DNA from: Acanthaster planci
Taxonomy: Eukaryota; Echinodermata; Asteroidea; Valvatida; Acanthasteridae
Assembly (NCBI RefSeq): GCF_001949145.1
Contig: NW_019091416.1
Span: 1,845,801 to 1,884,781, forward strand
Direction of reading: 5' to 3'
Length of the DNA stretch: 38,981 nucleotides
The position numbers were made by a program, and so were the translations under genes. The notes below the pieces were generated by a model. It did no database searches, was not told the DNA's origin, and was given only the letters and a program-made list of their open reading frames with translations. Positions 34,019 to 38,981 of this stretch are shown here, in pieces. How positions within the stretch are numbered: the stretch's first letter is position 1; every line of letters starts with the position of its first letter.

Positions 34019-34036
34019 AGCTATTTTTCTTTCGCA

Positions 34037-34265
34037 ATGAATCTTTGCATAAAGGCGCCTTTCCATTATGCTCGTCAATACTTGCGCAGAGCATTGCGTA
34101 TCCGTCAAAGTCGCTCCCGGGGCAATTCGACGGCCGAACGCAACGCACACGCGTATCATGTTAATGGAGTCGATGTTTGTGTCCGTGAAAGTGAAACGCA
34201 TGAACGCATTTTGTACGCAACGCACTCTAAAAATGTACACAGGCCTGTGGAAAGTGCACAGAAAA
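34037..34265. mobile_element. Possible CpG-rich MITE
   Basis: The segment starts near GGCGCCTTTCCATTA and ends near CCTGTGGAAAGTGC, imperfect inverted ends. Its body is unusually rich in CpG with repeated AACGCA units, unlike its neighbours. Target duplications were not found. Confidence 0.25.
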
Positions 34266-34623
34266 TTTCTGGATTTTTTAACCACTGCTATGGCAGATTT
34301 TATTTTCTTGCAAATTTATTGCTGTGTAAGTATATGGCAATAATCCAGCAAAATCCCTTTCACAGAAATGTTCCCAGATAGCAAATTTGGGATTCACAAT
34401 TTGAACAAGAAAACATGCAACCTGAACCATGTCTTCCTGGATTTACATCAAAGCAAAAGCGCCCTCCCATGTCCAGAAATGTTTGGTCAATTTTTAATAT
34501 TTCAAAAAGGGGACCGTTCAGTTCACATAATTAAAAAAAGATGTCAAGCAGTCGTCATACATGGAAGAAGAGTACAGAGATACACAAAAAGTGATTCTAA
34601 GAAAAATCCATTTCCTAGTTCCT

Positions 34624-34682
34624 TTAACCCTAACAGTCCTCAATCCTTCACCTGTGGGAGGACTGAGGACTATTAGGGTTAA
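34624..34682. repeat. Fold-back repeat, 24 bp arms, 11 bp loop
   Basis: Left arm 34624-34647 begins TTAACCCTAACAGTCCTCA; right arm 34659-34682 ends TATTAGGGTTAA. The arms pair at 22 of 24 positions. The outer ten bases resemble telomere sequence (TTAGGG), though only one unit is present. Confidence 0.7.
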
Positions 34683-35234
34683 TGAAACTGCAACGCCACA
34701 GCTTCATTCATTAGGTGTACGTCGGCTTCTGACGCTTGAGGGCCTACGCAGGCCCCAAGCTAGACTAGCTGGCGACTTGTCGCACCAACTTGTTAGTCAC
34801 TCACTGGAGGAAAAATCACACCCCATACGTAGAGTGTATTATTAAGGCCTCAAGTCTTCTGTATATAAGTCAATCATTTATCCCTATTATAATGCATCGT
34901 TACTTATTTTGATATTGATTGCATATAGGAGTGGGGTTATAATTGTAGGTGACAAGTGCAATAAATGGGTCCACTTGTGAAGTCACGTAAATCACTTGTG
35001 ATACTTGTACACTATATAGCCGAGTTGGAACAACATGGAACATGACACGTTCAGGGGTCAACTTCTGTGTTTTTTTTCATCAATTTTGTAAGCGTACAGA
35101 CCCTGCTTGGAAAATTTGGGCAACTTAAAAATTATATATTATACTAAAAGAAGGTGAAAACATCCAACAATCATCGTTTCTTTCCTTCCCAGTTTGTATA
35201 CTCTCATCAACGCTTAGAGTTTAAACACATTTCT

Positions 35235-35434
35235 AACAACATTTTTTGTACCCACGTTTTTGACAACAAGTTAAGTGTTACACGTTTAGGAATGTGTTGA
35301 AATGCTAAGGAGATTTCAAAAAGCTAACATGTACCACGGAAAAGAGTTTAGGCGTTTAAACTCATTCCTGAACACATTTTAATAAACATGTCGTGGGTTA
35401 AACGTGTGGAAAGAGTGGGTACAAAAACGTTGTT
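35235..35434. repeat. Imperfect fold-back element, ~200 bp
   Basis: AACAACATTTTTTGTACCCAC (35235-35255) is matched by the reverse complement of 35415-35434 (AACAACGTTTTTGTACCCAC). Between them lie related GTTTAAAC and GGAATGTGTT / ATTCCTGAACAC pieces, so the inner part also folds imperfectly. It may be an old MITE. Confidence 0.5.
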
Positions 35435-36607
35435 TTTACAGTGTTATAGGAGGGGAAGGGTAGAAGAAAAAACATGTATTGCTTCCTGTACCGCTCACGT
35501 GAAAATGACAAGAAAAGGGTTGGCTCCTAAGCGAGCGAAAGCCGAAGAGAGTGCTAATTTTCATGCAGTGACAGAATCGCGAGTCACTTGACTCTTGCAG
35601 AATAGTGCGAGCCGGCGAACGGCGCCGCATCAGGGTTATTACGTCAATGAATCGGAGTACCGTCAGTGTATTGCTCCGCGGCCGCTGCAATCAGCTCGTT
35701 GCGAGGATACCGTAGGAACGTTTTTGACTGATGCCAAATTGTGCGTTCAACAGAATTCAGAGCAAGACAAATCGTGCTTTTATGGGCTCAGCCGGTTCCC
35801 TGTATTGATTTTCTTGCCCGTCCCACCTTTTATGCGTGGGGGATAATATGCATCCGCATAGAATGCAGTACATCCGCCACAGGCCAAGTTATAGGTTCGT
35901 ATCGAATGGATCCGTTTCTGTCTTGAGGCCCATGGAGGGCGGTGAAGTGACACGGTGTTCCTTGTTCCTGTAGCTACAGTTCTTGAGGTAATTTTATCAG
36001 TGTACAATTACTAAACTTTCAGTAAACTTTCAAATCAGTTCTTTTTTGTCCTTGCTTTCGGCGTCTAGCGCCTCGTGATATCTATTCCAGATCTCCATTT
36101 CTTTGTATTGAAGTCACACTGACGTTTTAAAGGTTGTTGGAATTAGCATCTGACATATTGCCAAACCGATCCATAAAATGACAGACCTTCAACGTACAGA
36201 TTTTCATGTGTGAATAATTGTACATTTTTTTCAATCTGCGTGTTGGCGATGGTCTTTGTCAAACGGCCAGATTGTGACTGTACGGACAATTTGTTTTTCA
36301 TATAGATAACACATGTGTTTGATTGGTCTTTTGCGGCATGTAAATACATGTACGAACCAGTCTCCTTTCCTTCCCTGAGCTCGCGCACACTCCCAAAGAC
36401 AGAATTTGTCAGCTGTTCAGTCCTGGAACACAGACATTTTGTCAACATCTTTCGACCCCCAAAGTGTCTGGGCAGCACGCTTCCTTCTTATCGCTCATCT
36501 GTATCATCGATCGGTGTCTAATCTTTCGGCTGTTAGGGTTAGACCCGTCGCCACTGGGTACAGAGATGGATCGTTGTGTGGGAGTGTCTTGAGGTTGGCG
36601 GAACTCG

Positions 36608-36730
36608 ATGCCATTTTCGCTCGTCCTTTGCAATGTTATTAGACGGACAATCCTGAAGCCCCATCGAGTGTTCTTCCAAATGTCTGCTCAGACGCGCTTA
36701 TACAGTAACCTAACAAGACATTCATCGTAA
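36608..36730 (+). CDS. Short ORF with a mitochondrial-presequence-like composition
   Basis: A 40-codon frame starting ATG has no Asp or Glu, seven Arg/Lys and hydrophobic spacing (MPFSLVLCNVIRRTILKPHR at its start), as expected of a matrix-targeting sequence. It ends at TAA; a weak GTAATA donor overlaps that stop, so it might be a first exon. No following exon is identified. The composition alone is weak evidence and the frame may be chance. Confidence 0.15.
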   Translation: MPFSLVLCNVIRRTILKPHRVFFQMSAQTRLYSNLTRHSS

Positions 36731-37021
36731 TATCTAAGTCAGAACCTATTCCCTCGAGTCATTGCCATGGAATTGGGAGATTACCATGGAATATGGTTGC
36801 GTTCAAAAAAAAAAAAAACCAATTCTGCACTGCGCCATGGCTACATATTTTCTTCTTCGCCATGATAAACTTTAATATACATTTTTTTGAAAAAGGTCTG
36901 ATTGGGAAAGGTCAACGAAGAGAAGTCTTTTGGAAAAAAAATAAATTTGCCACGATTTTCCAAGTTTATTGCAAGGTTGAGGTTTTGGTCCTTACTTTAC
37001 TAGTTTGACGACTTGAGTTTA

Positions 37022-37613
37022 TTAAAGCACAGAGATAACACTCTGGACAAGCGCAGCCTTTTAACTTTTCTTGAGGGTGTCGATGCCAAAGCAAAAAGCT
37101 AGCCTTTTGGTGATTTTCAGTAAATCTGCCTCAATACAAGTTTCTTACGGATCGGGGGATCCAGGGATCTACTGGTTCTGGTAGCATTTGGTGACAAATA
37201 TGTATAGATAATGAAACCCAAGAAGACATCTTCTCAAGGAAGACTTTCTCCAACTGGACTTTGGCCAGATAACATTTGTATTATGATTGATCCCTATAGA
37301 GGCACCTGAATTATTTGACATTCGTTTGCCTAATGCAAATGCATCACCAATCACGACTCAACTTATTTAGAATACCATCACTTTTTTCTGGTATAAATGA
37401 TACAATTATCAACAAAGTGATATGTCGATGCCCGACGGGGGATCTTTGCTGGACAGTTTTCTCAAGTTGCAGGTTTTTTTGATGCGTGATTTACGCTATT
37501 CTGATTCAGTCAAAAAATTATACTTAAAACTCAATATGGACTTTAAATTGAGTAACTTGAGACAAATCCAGTTACAACAGCTCTACAAAAATGCCGTTCC
37601 TCAGAGATCGTAA
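37022..37613 (+). pseudogene. Possible decayed coding tract
   Basis: A protein-like frame runs from 37022 (KHRDNTLDKRSLLTFLEG) through stops at 37100 and 37121 to a TAG at 37205. It shifts at about 37211 (a frame with SSQGRLSPTGLWPDN), shifts again at about 37308 (ELFDIRLPNANASPITTQL), and, after two more stops, continues as a clean frame 37401-37613 ending at TAA (DSFLKLQVFLMRDLRYSDSV, NLRQIQLQQLYKNAV). No family was recognised. The repeated stops make a functional gene unlikely. Confidence 0.2.
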
Positions 37614-38528
37614 TACACGCTGCTATAGCAACCACTTTATCTAACCGCTATGGTTAAATAATTTATTAAGTTATTATTTTTCCGTGAAATACCCTAAAGG
37701 GACGATTCCCTTTTATACCGGTACATGACGCCACTTGCCTTTCAGTGAGGTTGTCATGATGTTAAATTGATGGGCGAAATTGACCAGGAGCACGAAAGTA
37801 CCCAATTCTAGCACCGTTTATTTCACAAAACGTAGGGTCTCGACGGATGTTTTCGCTATGGTGCAATGGAGTGAACTGTGAACGGTGGTTTGTGATTCAG
37901 TAATTCAGACCTTCCTCAGACCCCCCCCAAAAAAACTGCCGAATGAGAAGAAAAATACTCATTGAGATGGTTGAAATATTGTGATCCACGACGTATCACA
38001 ACGGGGACTTAAACCAGTAATTGGCATATATTCACAAGTTGAATTAAAAACGATTAAAAACAATTTATGTTGGAAACCTGAGAATAAGACTGAAAATAGC
38101 GAAACAAACTTCATAACAACATGAGCTGTGATGTCACATGAAAATGGAAGAGAAGCGTGGAATTAATCAGAGTAGTTCAGCACCGTCCCATTTAAATTAA
38201 TAGATTACATTGAATAAGATTGGAAATACCAACATGGTTTCCATTTGAATAGGGTCTATCAGCTACGTGGCTATGGGTACCGTTAATGGCTCAGGTTTGC
38301 TGGCCTTCAAAATGGCCCCAAATAGCATGCGCAGACCAAAAGCACAACTTGCAATAACCTCAAATTCTCTGCTGTTTTACAGAGAATTGTTTGATCTGAG
38401 GGCTGGAGTACGGAAGCTTAAAGTGACCACCTGTGTTTTCACGTTTCTTTAATAATTAGATTATCACCAAGGGACGGAATACCCTGATATTTTGCACGAG
38501 CTCCCCAGATAGTCTTTCCAAGACATGA

Positions 38529-38721
38529 TATCTCGGAAAGGCATCTTTGCAAGATTATATAGATTCCTAGGAAAAACGTTTTTCTCAGATAATGTGATAC
38601 GGATAAATGTCTAAAGAAAGAATATCACGAATAGATGTCTTTTCCAGATAGAGTATCACAGAAAGGCGTCATTCTTAGCTAGAGCATTACGGAAAGACAT
38701 CTGTCTGAGATGGAATATCAC
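38529..38721. repeat. ~31 bp minisatellite, about six units
   Basis: Clear 31 bp units start TATCAC/CATTAC at 38623, 38654 and 38685, with the shape TATCACxGAAAGxCGTCxTTxxxAGATAGAG. Earlier, more diverged units run back to about 38529. Diverged matches may extend to about 38460. Confidence 0.65.
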
Positions 38722-38981
38722 ACACACGCGTTACAGCAGCTAAAGTTCGAGTGATCTGCATATTAAAACCCCGCCCTGAGTTGAAGTGCACTCTCACCAG
38801 TGAAAGACAGATGCTACGAAGTTTTCCAACCAGGTTCTTGCACGAGTTCGGCGTGCACGTACGTGAAGTCCACAATTAGGCCGTGTCCGAAACGGGCTTC
38901 CAGAGCTACGGCGAGGTCTATTGTCTACGCGTCTCCACACATTTCCAATGGAGTGAAGACCTAGACCTAGCTCTAGACAAG

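Noticed and set aside
35388-35591. 67-codon plus-strand frame ending MTRKGLAPKRAKAEES...
   Set aside because: It starts inside the fold-back element and has no splice partner or family match.
38650-38981. Protein-like frames at the right edge (plus AVSETGFQSYGEVYC...; minus IDLAVALEARFGHG...)
   Set aside because: Both strands are open over the same bases and TTAGGCCGTGTCCGAA at about 38876 resembles the terminus of a MITE cut off by the window edge.
1-38981. CRISPR arrays, bacterial operons, phage genes
   Set aside because: No regularly spaced identical repeats with unique spacers, no tight gene packing and no ribosome binding sites; the window is eukaryotic.

Overview
This is animal nuclear DNA, most likely from a marine invertebrate deuterostome (echinoderm or amphioxus type). 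Grounds: genes split by GT-AG introns, AT-rich sequence with little coding, scattered ACATGTACATGT strings, a tRNA-derived SINE, several 170-210 bp inverted-repeat elements, minisatellites, and an assembly gap of 526 N. There is no bacterial gene organisation; almost all of the many short open frames are chance. The species cannot be fixed from sequence alone.

Two genes are well supported. (1) On the + strand, the last two coding exons of a meteorin/meteorin-like gene (6338-6394 and 7304-7644), joined by a 909 bp phase-1 intron. They encode the cysteine-rich C-terminal half of this secreted protein; the signal peptide and N-terminal domain were not found and probably lie upstream of the window. 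(2) On the - strand, a single-exon rhodopsin-like (class A) GPCR of 347 aa (26426-27469) with all seven membrane segments, an intact DRY motif, but altered CWxP and NPxxY motifs. A 5'UTR intron can be proposed (27477-27751). The two genes have no evident functional link.

Region by region: 1-6337, upstream or intron of the meteorin gene, with three tandem POU octamers near 1.25 kb; 6.3-8.6 kb, meteorin 3' exons and likely 3'UTR, with a hAT-like MITE at 8.1 kb; 8.6-22 kb, mostly non-coding, with a MITE at 20.4 kb and some weak minus-strand exon candidates; 23.1-23.9 kb, an ~89 bp tandem repeat interrupted by the assembly gap; 25.9-27.8 kb, a MITE and the GPCR; 28.05-28.2 kb, a SINE with target-site duplications; 30.8-33.1 kb, CpG-, CCAAT- and CRE-bearing stretches that look promoter-like; 33.5-37.6 kb, decayed or frameshifted coding-like tracts and two fold-back repeats; 38.5-38.7 kb, a ~31 bp minisatellite.

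The most interesting items are the non-canonical GPCR, the invertebrate meteorin, the 5'-truncated tRNA-Thr SINE with clean duplications, the octamer triplet, and the unidentified broken reading frame at 33.5-34.0 kb. I did not find a convincing new multi-gene system.
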